From: Paragorgia papillata
Lineage: Eukaryota > Cnidaria > Anthozoa > Scleralcyonacea > Coralliidae
Assembly (NCBI GenBank): GCA_035771165.1
Contig: JAWNZC010000232.1
Coordinates: forward strand, 2,366,001-2,430,000
DNA: 64,000 nucleotides
Reading direction: 5' to 3'
Shown: positions 31,343 to 42,270 of the stretch, piece by piece
Layout of the letters: each line of letters opens with the position of its first letter
How positions within the stretch are numbered: the stretch's first letter is position 1
Program-made: the position numbers and the translations under genes
The notes under the pieces: generated by a model
What the model saw: the letters and a program-made list of their open reading frames with translations, nothing else
The model's database searches: none
What the model was told of the DNA's origin: nothing

Positions 31343-32272
31343 TTATCTGGTCGGTACGTCGTCTTTGAGGTGTATTTCGTGGTAAACTGTTTCCGTTTGG
31401 CCTAGGTCTTTGTCGTCCTTGGCAAACACATACGACATCTTGGTAAGGCGTTCACGTTCCTGTTTCTTTTGCGTTTCTGTTAAGGATGTCTCGTCCAGAT
31501 CAAACGTACTATCTGGGCTTCCTTGCTCATCCTTGACATCACTTTTCATGGTCGGAGCCAAATTTTTCACTTCGTTGACAACTTGAGCCCAAGTTATGAC
31601 AGCCTTCGGTTGTATGGTAATAGGAGTGTCACTGTTGTTGGTAACCTCTACTGGAATTCTCCACTTAGCTAAGCATGAGGGCAGGGTAACGAGTCCAGGC
31701 GTCACAACCAGCCCGAGGTGAGTTGAGAGTTTTGTTTCAAAAAGCACATCAGTTGGTGTTGCAAAACTGGCATTTGCCAAACACATGATAGTTCTCGTCT
31801 GGTGTGAACCAAGTGTTATAGTACGTCTTGTCGTAGACTGTACTTTAGTTCCTGGCGGATCTTTTTTAAAACACCTCTCTTGATGGCACATAGATTTGTA
31901 GGCTCTTTACCATGCAGAAGATGTCCGTCGTTTTAGAAGAAATCTATTTCCTCCCTCTGAATCACAATATTGCTTGCATTGTCGGACTAAATTTGTACCA
32001 ACTATCAATGGAACACGCTGGTTGTACTCGTTGTCTGGGCATGTCAAAGGAGGTATCGATACCGACATCTTCAGAAGGAAACTGGATGTTTACGACCGTA
32101 TAACCAAGAAAAGGAACATCGTGACCAGCCGCATCGAAGATACGAACCAGGTCTTCAAACAGTTTGATAGTACTGTCGCGAAGATGCTTCTTGTAAAATG
32201 ACTCAGCTACTGATGTTATCTGGCTTCCAGTGTCCAACAGCCCAATGCAGGCGTGACCATTAACAATAGACC
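31343..32272 (-). pseudogene. Gypsy retropepsin and protease-RT linker
   Basis: HACIGLLDTGSQITSVAESF at about 32255-32190 carries the aspartic protease DTG triad. The 182-codon frame 31891-31343 (FETKLSTHLGLVVTPGLVTL, ending YHEIHLKDDVPTR) is the linker leading to RT. A frameshift near 31900-31960 separates them. The first codons of the protease frame (ATGGCGGAAATAACC) belong to the inserted element's inverted repeat, so that ATG is not the original start. Confidence 0.7.
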
Positions 32273-33406
32273 TTTTCAAGGTTATTTCCGCCATGACCCA
32301 AGGGGTGCAAAACCAGTGGGGCGTGCGCGCGGCTATGCCTAAATATCCTTGTTAAAATCATGTTGAAACTCGTAGAGCAAAAAGTATATCCATTCGGTTT
32401 TTGTCAAATTCGTCTTTAATTGTCGTTTCGAGCAGTTTTCTGTGAGCTGGAATATTCGTTTCTTAATTCTAAACAATTATCGCTGGCAATCAACCCGAAG
32501 AAACGCTATAATACGAAGATTTCCTCAGCTGAACAGTGACTGTTATGGCGGCACGGCACGCGGCTGTTTGTGTTAGACAAAACACCTTGCTGTGCCGTGC
32601 GATACTGCAAGAACGACAGACGTTTTCTGGAATATTGGGTGAAGAGATATTATGTTGAAAATGTAGTTTTTAATAAGTGGCCAAAGTACCAGAATTTGCC
32701 AGAAACCTGGTGCAAACAAGTCGTTATATATATTTGTCTACTTTCACGTCTTCGGCTTTATGGTGTCAAATCGCCCATAATTAATTACCGAAATAAAATT
32801 GCTTCTTTCTTTAAAATTACACGTTAAATTAGATAAAAAAAACACACAACAAATACGTGCGATTTCATCATTATACTTTAGATTTAAACTCTTTTTGAAG
32901 AGTTTCAACTCTTATTCTTGCCTGTAAATGCAAGTTGCACGTATCCAAATTTGGCTACAAGAGGTAAACACGCGATCAGTGCGGGAAGAGAATCTTACAT
33001 TTTCTCTGATGCCGAGAAATAGGATATTTCATAGTTCAGATGATGAAGACGAACCTCTAGTTACCATACACTTGCAGTTTGAGTGATTTACAATAGAGTT
33101 GGAGGTAAAGTTACATTGCGTAGCTGGAATAACAGCGCAGCCACCGTTCAAACTAAGGAAATCTTCGTATTATAGCCTTTCTTCAAGTTGATTGTCAGCG
33201 ATAATGGTTTCAAATTAAGAAACGAATATTCCAGCGCCAAAAAACTCCTTCAAACCACGATTAAAACGAATTTGACAAAAACCGAAGCGATATACTTGTT
33301 GCTCTACGAGTTTCACCATGATTTTAACAAGGATAAATAGGCGTGGCCGCGCGCTCGTCCCAATGGTTTTGTACCCGTTGCAATATGGCGAAAATAACCT
33401 TGAAAA
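32273..33406 (+). mobile_element. 1.13-kb inverted-repeat DNA transposon inside the gypsy element
   Basis: The ends are reverse complements: TTTTCAAGGTTATTTCCGCC (32273) against GGCGAAAATAACCTTGAAAA (ending 33406). Similarity continues inward for about 130 bp (TATCCTTGTTAAAATCATG and AACTCGTAGAGCAA, TCGGTTTTTGTCAAATTCGT). It separates the gypsy Gag tail (NEADNMLF) from its protease. A second inverted pair lies further in (GCTATAATACGAAGATTTCC at about 32505 against GGAAATCTTCGTATTATAGC at 33158). Confidence 0.75.
32570..32720 (+). pseudogene. THAP-like domain fragment inside the transposon
   Basis: The frame reads DKTPCCAVRYCKNDRR, VENVVFNKWPKY and LPETWCKQV. The C-x4-C start, the FxKWPK step and the following W fit the first two thirds of a THAP (C2CH) zinc finger, the DNA-binding domain of several transposases. 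The closing C-x2-H is not present before the frame degenerates at about 32720. It suggests an internally deleted transposon. Confidence 0.4.
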
Positions 33407-34470
33407 AGCATATTGTCTGCTTCATTAGGTTCACCAATAAGCTCCTTCAGTACTGACACCAACTGGTTGGCCAGGGGCGGTGGGTTGTTCAAGACCTTTG
33501 GTTGCCCCATGGCAAAGGCATTCGGTCGTTTCCAGATGATCTGTAATCTGATCTCGGGGTACTTCGACATCCAACTTGTATATGACCTAGTTGGCCACAG
33601 CGATAGCAGGTTATACGCACTTTCGCCTCACCTTTGTTTACTTTGGATTTGATTGGCAATCTTTGGTATTTCATGAGTTGTCTTACATCCCTGGCCAACG
33701 AGCACACTTCAGTCACCCACGCAGGCTCCACGTTGACTTGTGACTGCTTAGATTGCGGCTCCATATCGGATGTCGTAATTTTATTGGTCCGCGCAACTCG
33801 CTTGGGGGCCTGGATCCAGGAAATCTCTTGTCGCCATATCGCGCTGCTGTAACCAATTCAGCGAATGTATTACATTGATCCTTTTTATGTCTGACTTTGT
33901 CTTTGATCGGTTCACTAATCCCTTGTCAAAACAGCATGCGTAGTTGTCTTTCAACGGCGTCTTCGTCCGGGAGAAGTTCGGTTCCCCTAGTCGTTGCCAT
34001 TCGAACGTGATTAACCAGCCGTGAAGCAAAGGGCACGACTTTTTCATTTTCACGCTGTCGAAATCGGTATGCTTCAGAAAGAATTTCGTCTCCGGTAGCG
34101 ACCCCAACATCGCTATAGAATTGATCAAACTTCTCTATATAGAATCGTCTTTGGATCGGAATCGGGCCCCAAATCCACTAGTTTTGTTTTTACTTCGCCT
34201 TGTAGCGAGCGGCGTATCTGTTCGGCGATAGCTTCGATTGTGTACAATCCACCACGAATAGCAGAGTTCACCTCGAATCACCACACACGATAAGGGACGC
34301 CTTTCGATTTGTCGACTTCTCCGAAACCAAAAAATTGCGAGACCTGTGGGTGAGAAACCATATGGAATGACTGGGGGACAGAAGAACCACTTGTCGTACT
34401 AGACTGATAATATTTCTCACCAGAATTACTGACAGTCGACATGACACGGTATTTTAAAAACGCTCCCAAA
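33407..34470 (-). pseudogene. Gypsy Gag with CCHC knuckle, frameshifted
   Basis: ITCYRCGQLGHIQVGCRS (C-x2-C-x4-H-x4-C) at about 33615 marks the nucleocapsid. The region 34130-33780 in mixed frames reads a capsid-type succession (SEAYRFRQREN, FASRLVNHVRMATT, ADIRRSL-type helices). N-terminal parts run to about 34470. Stops and shifts prevent one frame. Confidence 0.55.
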
Positions 34471-34682
34471 CTCGTAAACTCTTCTTCGAATGATTTAATG
34501 TCGTTTTTCTAACGATTTTTGTATTCGTCGACCAGTTTCGTTCGCTAAGTCCATCAGAGTTTTCTTCCAGTACCTTTCTTACGCGATTCTCTTCGATCAT
34601 AATCTTTACTTCGACTGCATGTAAGCTCCATAATTATTTACTTCGTTGTGAATCCCCGAGTCCCCTATTGGGCTCCAGAATA
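34471..34682 (-). other. Gypsy 5' leader with putative primer-binding site
   Basis: Immediately inside the LTR the minus strand reads TATTC then TGGAGCCCAATAGGGG (about 34662-34677), a TGG-starting primer-binding-site candidate. No coding is seen. Confidence 0.4.
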
Positions 34683-34949
34683 TGTAGCAGCAAGCAATGT
34701 AAATACTCGACACGTAAAATAGGTGAGAGTCCTCGAGGAATAAATTCACGATAACTTCTTTCTATTTATCGAATATCACACTAAACACGGGCGCTTCAGC
34801 CAACACGACATAACACGAGTTTTGTCGCTGTCACGAAACGTTCTTCAACAAATCACATGCTTGCGTGTCAAGTGACACTTCCGGTTCCAAGACACTCACA
34901 CTTAATTAGTTAAGTAAATATAAACTTGACAGTTTACAGGTCCACTACA
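34683..34949 (-). repeat. Ty3/gypsy 5' LTR, 267 bp
   Basis: Begins and ends with TGTAG...CTACA inverted 5-mers. Positioned directly upstream of the leader, with BEL coding sequence resuming immediately outside at 34950. The 3' LTR is not in the window. Confidence 0.6.
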
Positions 34950-35077
34950 CGTTTTCAGCAAGCAAGTTTAGCCAAATATTAATTTTGCGGTGATCGTCAC
35001 TGGTGAAGACCATACCAGGATATCGTAAACGCCGTTTATGGCTGCGATCATCTTTCATTTAGTGATTGACTCCTTGA

Positions 35078-37918
35078 CCTTAAAGTGCCTATCTCAGGGT
35101 TGGTGAATATACATATTTAGGATATTTTGAACATTTTAAGAAGATTTGTAATATATCTTGTTTTCCTAAAATTTCATCTTCATGGACTTTTTTGCTGTTA
35201 AAGTTGGCGATTTTGACGATGGCCGTGAATTTTTTTTACTGGGTTCTAGTCGCCGTAAGTGACGTAGAAGCAGGGAGACCTTCTCAGACAGTAACAGTGT
35301 TTACATCGGGAGTTTATGGGTCACCTTGGATTTTCTTGGCTTTATTCAGTTTATTTTGTCGGAAATTCTTTTAAAAACTATGCCAAACAAGTGCGTAGTG
35401 GTTTTACTCTCGAATGAACCCAATTGATATGCTAGAATAGCGCTGTATGCCATTCTTTTTTTTTTTGCGACAATAACGATGTACAATCCCGACTCACGGG
35501 AGGCAAATAAAAGAAGGATAGCTTCGGGTGAAAGGAACGCCGAATTGTCAAGGATAAAGGTGTGAAATGAACGCCGACATCTACTTCTGTGACCTGTTCG
35601 TTGTTCGAAGTAGTTTCAACGGGAATATTTGGTACTAAGACGATTCACAGCAGTTTATCACGAGGAAAACCCGTCGGTGTGGCGATTACAAAACGACAAC
35701 AATAGAGCGCGGAAAAGTGACAAGAACTTGTGCATGTCATCAGTCTAATATTTCTTTTTATCGAAGTATTGTTTGCGTTCGATCTTTGATCAAGAATATA
35801 TCGAAATATACTTGACTTGGTAATGTCGTCTACCTCTGGTTCTAACACTGATAGCTAAAATGACTAGACTAGGATGTAAACATTCCGGGATACGTAATCG
35901 AGATCGCAGACGAAGTAAAACTGTCTTCCAGTGCAGGGCAGCCATACCTGCAGACGAATCATCTGAATGCATTGTCAAGCCGTATGAAGACGAGTCGGTT
36001 GCCGATGAAATTTGGATCGTAAATCATAATGAGCAAATGCGACCTGAAAAAGGTCTTTAGTACGACGGCTACAAATTCGCTTTTGAGGGGCACGATAAGG
36101 TAAATGATTGGTAAGTTTAATTGAAAGTTGCTTTTATCAGTGAATTTATGTTTACGTTTTATCTGCAATGTTGTTTTCACGCATTTGCTAAAACAAAATT
36201 GTATGCTGTCAAAGCCAAATGATTCGCATGTTTAATTCTATTCGATATTACTCTGACACTGAACTGCTTAATGCGAATGCGAAGGAATGTCAGTAAATCA
36301 AAGCCTTGCATTGAAATGGTTTATAATAACAGTGATCAAGTTCTTTACACTTGTTTTCCTGGAAATGTGGTCACTGCGTCTAGCGGGACACTTACATCGA
36401 AAAATTGACAAGATAAAGTATCAAATAAAAGATCAGTGCAGAAAACAGGTAGGAACTGTCTGTTGATTATAGATTAATGGAATACTTGCATCCACTTTTG
36501 AAATTTGAACTTGCAGGCGACAGTATACATACAGAGCCAATTTCTTCAAGTTTGAAGATGAAATCGCACAATTGTTGTTGTTTATCGAATTGGACGAGCA
36601 CTGAATTGTGGCAATTTTGAAGAACGAAGCAATTATATCAGCCTAGGTGAATTGTGCGCAGCTGGCTTATTCGCAAGTGGAAATCGGAAAGCGAACGGGT
36701 ATTCTATTAATCAATATTGACAGTATCTACCTGCTTTCTACATCTTCTATTTTATACTTTGCCTCGTCAATTCTTCGATATTTGCAGCTCGCTAGACGCA
36801 GTGACCAGATATATAACAAATATAAACATGCGAATCATTTGGCTTTGACAGCATACAATCTTGTTTTAGCAAATATGGCCAATTGCAAATATGGCATGCC
36901 AGTATACAACATACGATAAAACGTAAACATAAATTCATTGATAAAGCAAACTTTCATAACTTACAAATCGTTCACCTTATTGTGCCCCGCAAAGCGAATT
37001 TATAGCCATCGTAGAAGATATTTTTCAAGTCGCATTTGATCCTAAGCTCGTCTTCATACGGCTTGACAATGCATTCTGATGATTCGTCTTCAGGTATAAA
37101 TGGCCTAGACAGTTTTACTTCGTCTTCGATCTCGATTACGTATCCCGGAATGTTTACCTTCTAGTCTAGTCATTTTGGCTATCAGCATTAGAACCAGAGG
37201 TAGACGACATTACCAAGTCAAGTATATTTCGATATATTCTTGATCGAAGATCGAATTCGATAAAAAGAAATATGAGACTGATGACATGCACAAGTTCTTG
37301 TCACTTTCCGGAAAAACACGCTCCAATGTTATCGTCTAGTAATCGCCACACCGACGGGTTTTCCTCCTGATAAACTGCTGTGAATCGTCTTAGTACCAAA
37401 CTACTTCGAACAACGAACAGGTCATAGAAGTAGATGTCGGCGTTCATTTCACACCTTTATCCTTGACAAATCGGCGTTTCCCGAAGCTATCCTTTTATTC
37501 GCCTCCAGTGAGTCGGGAATCGGGATTGTACATCGTTATTGTCGCAAAAAAAAAAGAAATGGCATACAGCGCTATTCTAGCATATCAGTTGGGTTCATTC
37601 GAGAGTAAAAACATTACGCACCTGTTTGGCATAATTTTTAAAAGAATTTCCGACAAAATAACCTGAATAAAGCCAAGAAAATCCAAGGTGAACCGTAAAC
37701 TCCCGATGTAAACACTGTTACTGTGTGAGAAGGTCTCCCTGCTTCTACGTCACTTCCGGCGACTAGAACCCAGTAAAAAAATTTCACGGCCATCGTCAAA
37801 ATCGCCAACTTTAACAGCAAAAAAGTCCATGAAGATGAAAAAGTCCACAAATCTTCTTAAAATGTTCAAAATATCCTAAATATGTAAAATCCCCAACCCT
37901 GAGATAGGCACTTTAAGG
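35078..37918. mobile_element. 2.84-kb palindromic (foldback) element
   Basis: The left arm from CCTTAAAGTGCCTATCTCAG (35078) is the reverse complement of the right arm ending at CTTTAAGG (37918). Long matching blocks recur in mirror order throughout, e.g. GGAGACCTTCTC at 35275 and GAGAAGGTCTCC at 37719, GCGCTGTATGCC at 35441 and GGCATACAGCGC at 37560, GTCACTGCGTCTAGCG at 36371 and CGCTAGACGCAGTGAC at 36791. The centre is near 36550-36650. Small ORFs (35192-35374, 35860-36060, 37463-37666 plus) are mirrored and unrecognised; no transposase. Confidence 0.85.
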
Positions 37919-38562
37919 CAAGGTTCGAAAGAGATGGTCATGCTGTCTTCCGACTTATCCCATGGCAGTCCCAGAATCTTTGTTTCGTTTGAGCTCGGGT
38001 CTCCCACAAGAGTCTTGGCGTAGGTCTGGTCGTCCTCCTTTGGATTGCCGTTCGACTCTGCAGACTGCACATTGCTATGCCACTAGTGCAGTTCGAATCC
38101 AGCTGCTGCCATGACAGTTGTAGCCTCTTCCTTCAATTGAACTACGTCTTTCTTCGAATCGCCACCACCCTGGATATCATCAACGTAAGTGTCATCTCTC
38201 AGTGCCTGAACAGTATCAGCGTACGCTTTTTTATATCTCTCAAAATGCTTTTCCAGTGTTGCTCCCAGGATGTATGGACTAGAAGTGGCTCCGAATATGA
38301 CGAGCGTGAATCTGTACTCAGTTACATTTCGTTCTCTCAAGTTGTTGTACCAGAAAATTCGTTGCGCATCACGATCACATTCTTGTACCATGATTTGAAG
38401 AAACGTCTTTTTCACATCCCTAGTGATACAAAACCGTCGGAACCGGTTGAGAAGAATAATGTCAAAAAGGAGTGGTTGTAAGGACGGACCTGTTTTCAAG
38501 CAGTCATTGGACGATGGAGTGGTAGCGTCTGGCTTTGACGAACAGTCGTAGACAATGCGCAT
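37919..38562 (-). pseudogene. BEL/Pao reverse transcriptase and downstream segment
   Basis: MRIVYDCSSKPDATTPSSND, TGPSLQPLLFDIILLNRF, FCITRDVKKTFLQI (motif A), YRFTLVIFGATSSPYIL (motif B) and DDTYVDDIQGG (motif C YVDD) are the Pao-type RT signatures. A stop follows GFELH at 38083. The same protein continues QSAESNGNPKEDDQ..KILGLPWDKSEDSMTISF to the palindrome border at 37919. Confidence 0.85.
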
Positions 38563-38615
38563 TTTCGTCGATTCTGCTTGCTATCTAATCACAGGTTAGT
38601 GAGGGTCATAGTGAA

Positions 38616-39260
38616 TTACATCCCCCGTGGGTTGTTCAGGAACCGGCTTATCACCCCCTTTTTTAATTGTTCTTGCATTATGTCGTCATAATCCTGTAGT
38701 TTTTCAATACGTTCCAGTCTCCGGATAACGCTATTGAGTAGGGAGTTCGACAACTTCCTGTTTTCTGGCAAAGGCATGTGACCAAGCTTCCATGGCAGCC
38801 TCGTCTCGTAGAATCCCTGGCTGTTTTGCACAAGCTGTTTCTTGGTGGGCAAACGTTCGCACATCCACACAGGATCGCTGACACCAAGCACGTCCAGATT
38901 GCATAAGCGCTCAAACTCATCCTGCCCGGTGTGTAGCAAGAAATTATTCTCAGAATGCTCACCCATCTGAACACCACCATATAGTGTCCAGCCCAACATC
39001 GTAAATTCAGCACCAGGATCTTTGTCAGGTTTGTTGCCCAATATTGGATGTTTACTGGATTTGATTCGTTGGAAGTCTGTGACTCCGAGCATAATGTGCA
39101 CAGGCATACTGTCCATTGTTGTTCCCTCTTCGCAGAACTGCAGTGGTTGAAGTTGAGGATATTTTTTCTTCAGATCACAGACGTTTGGATTTGGAAGACA
39201 AGTTAATACATCCTTTTCAGCGTTAATGCTTTCCAAGTCGATATTGAATCCATCAACCAC
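38616..39260 (-). pseudogene. BEL/Pao protease-proximal (A17-like) region
   Basis: A 214-codon open frame with MPVHIMLGVTDFQRIKSSK and PGAEFTMLGWTLYGGVQ (the lGwxlxG signature after the protease), CNLDVLGVSD, YETRLPWKLGHMPLPENR and a helical tail leading to RT. The active-site part of the protease lies upstream and is not clearly readable. A short gap with shifts separates it from the RT frame. Confidence 0.75.
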
Positions 39261-39299
39261 TGTTCACTCCACCGTCACTTGGTAATGGTAACAGTATAC

Positions 39300-39832
39300 T
39301 TTTGTAACTTCACAGTTTGTTGAGCCCTCCTTTGATTTTTGATTCCACCTTCTGTACATGCTTCTTCAGTTTGCTTCTGCAGCCGCAGCTTTCGCATAAA
39401 CCACTCTTCCTGGGCGCGCTACTGTCGAATCACCGCTTCTTCCATTTCCTTTTGTTGCTGGAACCGAAATTTCGTTTGCTCCTGGTTGATCCTCCACTGG
39501 TCCTGAAGCCCTCTTTGTAATTTCTCCTCCCGTTCCTCTCCCTTAAACTCATCCAATCACCGCTTACAATGATCTCTTGATTTACGGAATACAGCGAGGC
39601 AATCCTTTTGCTTTTCTGACCATTCACGGATGTGCTCTAGACTTTGATCATTGTCGATTAAATGCTGAAGGGTCTCGTGCTTTGATAGTTCAAGTCGCTT
39701 TATCGAGTTTCCAATTTTCTCTTAAGCTAAAGCTGCGTCATCTTGGCTGTTTGTAGTTGAAAGTTCCTCATTCTCTTCCAGCTTCAGTTTCTCGAGAGCT
39801 GGGCATTTTCCATGTTTTGTTTCAGTTGCCAT
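39300..39832 (-). pseudogene. BEL/Pao Gag N-terminal remnant
   Basis: ATG at 39832 opens MATETKHGKCPALEKLKLEE followed by acidic/polar residues and a stop after about 37 codons. Downstream, charged coiled-coil-like sequence (Lys/Glu/Arg-rich) continues in other frames to about 39317. Position and composition fit a BEL Gag start; no zinc knuckle remains. Confidence 0.4.
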
Positions 39833-39925
39833 AGTTTTTACAAGAAAAAAACCCGATAACTCTTCGTAATAATTGTCGATCACTCTTCGTTGAAATTGTC
39901 GGCCACTCTTAGAAATTGTCGGCCA

Positions 39926-40311
39926 CTGTTACCAAATAAATAGCAACAGTTTTGCTATGGCAACAATGACGTTTCAAAATGGCTGCCAATTACCTTTCAG
40001 ACTAATTTAATTCGAAAAAAACTTTGGTGACCCCAAAGTATGAGTAATCAATAGGCCGATTTTAAAAAAATTCTGTAGAAGGAATAATTTTTTTCCCGAA
40101 ACAATCATGTTTTAAAAAATTTGGATATACAGAATTTTTTTTAAATCGGCCTATTGATTACTCATACTTCTAAGGAAAAGTTCTAATAAAAAAACAAATG
40201 AGGGGTTACCAAAGTTTTTTTCGAATTAAATTAGTATGAAGGGTAATTGGCAGCCATTTTGAAACGCCATTGCTGCCATAGAAACAACTGTTGCTATTTA
40301 TTTGGTAACAG
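39926..40311. mobile_element. 386-bp MITE with perfect 24-bp TIR and long arms
   Basis: 39926-39949 (starting CTGTTACCAAATAAAT) is exactly reverse-complemented at 40288-40311. The arms continue nearly identical almost to the centre (ATGACGTTTCAAAATGGC, CCAATTACC, TAATTTAATTCGAAAAAAAC, TGAGTAATCAATAGGCCGAT). The right arm has about 30 extra bases. No ORF. A diverged half-copy lies at 14195-14320. Confidence 0.88.
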
Positions 40312-40754
40312 TTTTTGATTGTCAGAATGTTTAGCTATGGATAACATTTAGTTTTATTCTTTTTCCGAGTTGTTTATGCACGTGTATTGGACTCTCAAAC
40401 TTGTATTTTCCATATTTCTAGGAACTGTATGGAGACACCTTAACTGTATATAATCTTTAACTTTTCTAAAATAAAGTCTTTCAACTTAAGATCGCGTGTT
40501 TATATTTTATGTATCTTGCGTGATTGTAAACAATTTTACACACCATAAGTTGTCTAAAAAAGCACGTCTTCAGTGAAGAAAGAACACACACATTGCGTAG
40601 AAAAACACGCACTGTGTGTACGAAAACACAATTAAAAAATGCTTGATGGTGACAAGCTTTTTACACGCGTTATAGAGTGTAAATTTACACACCTAATTTA
40701 CATCCGTGTAAAAAAAACAACACGGCTTATAGTGTGTTTTGTCTAATTTCTACA
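40312..40754. other. No gene; short TTTACAC/GTGTAAA words
   Basis: AT-rich, with repeated ACACAC/GTGTAAA words at 40520-40740 in both orientations suggesting small hairpins. Nothing further identified. Confidence 0.35.
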
Positions 40755-41613
40755 CACTTGTTTTTAGAGTCCAACAGTTACGTTCACGGTGCTCAGCTAG
40801 CTGTTGTGGACAAATTTGTGTCTTTGGGAAGCACTCTTCACAGAAATGGTTCGCTAGATTCTGAAATATCCGACAGACTGGAGAGAGCAAGCGTAGCTTT
40901 TGATAAACTTGAGCACATGGTGTGGTCTCAGCATAACATAACGTTGAATACCAAGCTGATTGTATATGACGCATGTGTCATTACTGCCCTGCTCTATTCC
41001 TCTGAAACATGGACCACATACCGTCATCATGTGAAGTTCTGGAACGTGGCCATCAGAACTGTCTGAGACGAATTATAGACATCAAATGGGAAACGTTCAC
41101 ACCTGACACTGAAATTCCTAAGAGAGCAGGCTGTTTGAGCATCGAGTCACACATCACGAACAACCGAATGCGACGGACTGCATGGACACGTTGTTAGGTT
41201 AGAAGATTGTAGATTGACGAAAATGGTTTTCTACGGTGAACTGGCTGAAGGAAAACGCCCAACTCATATGCCTAAGAAGCGCTACATGGACTGTGTCAAA
41301 CACAACTTGAGGGATATGGGCATAGATGTAAGTAAGTGGGAATTGATTGCACTGAATAGGGACCTTCGGGGAAAAACTATTTATGATGGCATTAATAGAT
41401 TTGAACAAAAGCGGGTAGTAAAGGACAAAGTTGAAACGTGCTGCAAGGAAATTTGTTTGTGGCATAACAGATCCGGAACTAACATGCTCTTTTTGTCGTC
41501 GCTTTTGTTTGTCAAAGGCAGTCTTGGGAAGGCATCTGAAAGTTCGTGATGATGTGCGAGAGACGCCATTGCGTAGAATGCTAAGTCACTTCCGGGAACT
41601 TAATAATATTTAA
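40755..41613 (+). pseudogene. LINE reverse transcriptase C-terminal fragment
   Basis: VDKFVSLGSTLHRNGSLDSE, ISDRLERASVAFDKLEHMVW and TKLIVYDACVITALLYSSET (40755-41066), then by frameshifts CLRRIIDIKWETFTPDTEIP (41060-41197), VFYGELAEGKRP and MDCVKHNLRDMGI (41214 onward), and a C-terminal zinc-finger-like C-x2-C..H tail at about 41490-41545. This is the post-catalytic and tail region of a non-LTR element, 5' truncated as is usual for LINEs. Three frames are used. Confidence 0.75.
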
Positions 41614-42270
41614 CGGCAAATAAGAGCCACATAGTTTGAATGGATTTGGTTGTCGTAAATGCCCAAAACGCCCGTAACCTACAAGGCTTGTCGTTTCTAT
41701 AGTGCAAAGTTTCACAGAAACTTTGCAGTATTGTGATGAGCGGCGAAAATTCACACGATAGATAGATAGACAGTGTAAACTTTCTGGGGGGTAAAGTTAC
41801 CATGTTTAACGACACATGCACATACTTGTCGTAGTTGAAAGGCTAAAACCAGTAAAAATGGGAAACACCAGTATCAGTCTTTCATAGACGACAAATATTT
41901 ATGTCGCTTAAAGCTCGTAAGACCTAAAGAGCGATAACAGACAGGTTTGTACCTTATCTATGGATATTTCTTGAAAGACGTGTAAAATCATGGTTCATTA
42001 TTTTTAAAATATATCTTAATATATCGAGAATAAAAGAAGTTTCCCCCGGAATATATTAGAATAGAACTGCGCACGCGTGGTTTTGTTTGCGACCGGCGAA
42101 TACAACAATGGCGGAGAAACGCAAAGGAGCGATCAATTTTCTTCTCGAAACAACGACTTTCTAGGCTTAGCTGCATGGCTAATTAAATATGGTCAGGACG
42201 AAAGGATTTATTGTCTGCCTAGCGGAAGGTGCGAATAAATATTAAAAGCTTTATATTCAACTTTAATAGA
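41614..42270. other. No gene seen
   Basis: A short GATA run at about 41757-41770 and an inverted pair CAAAGTTTC/GAAACTTTG at 41704-41727. AT-rich otherwise. Confidence 0.35.

Larger units (their letters stand above)
30148..34949 (-). mobile_element. Ty3/gypsy LTR retrotransposon, 3' truncated, inserted in BEL element
   Basis: Minus-strand order: LTR (34683-34949), Gag with zinc knuckle, retropepsin, RT, and RNase H that stops at 30148 beside the SINE. Integrase and the second LTR are missing. It is interrupted at 32273-33406 by a DNA transposon. Many frameshifts and stops are present (e.g. TAA within the CVN/RKLN stretch of RT), so it is a dead copy. Confidence 0.8.
34950..39832 (-). mobile_element. 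BEL/Pao LTR retrotransposon fragment, split by two insertions
   Basis: Gag start ATG at 39832, protease/A17-like region (39260-38616), RT (38562-38083), then post-RT sequence to 37919. Coding similarity resumes beyond the palindrome at 35077-34950 (INGVYDILVWSSPVTITAK), which is the Pao segment expected next. The gypsy LTR then cuts it off. No LTR of its own is visible. Confidence 0.8.

Noticed and set aside
35860..36060. 66-codon ORF inside the palindrome as a transposase
   Set aside because: Too short, without recognisable motifs, and its mirrored copy in the other arm is not conserved as an ORF.
40734..41066. A host gene at 40.7-41.6 kb
   Set aside because: The protein is the post-catalytic part of a non-LTR reverse transcriptase spread over three frames.
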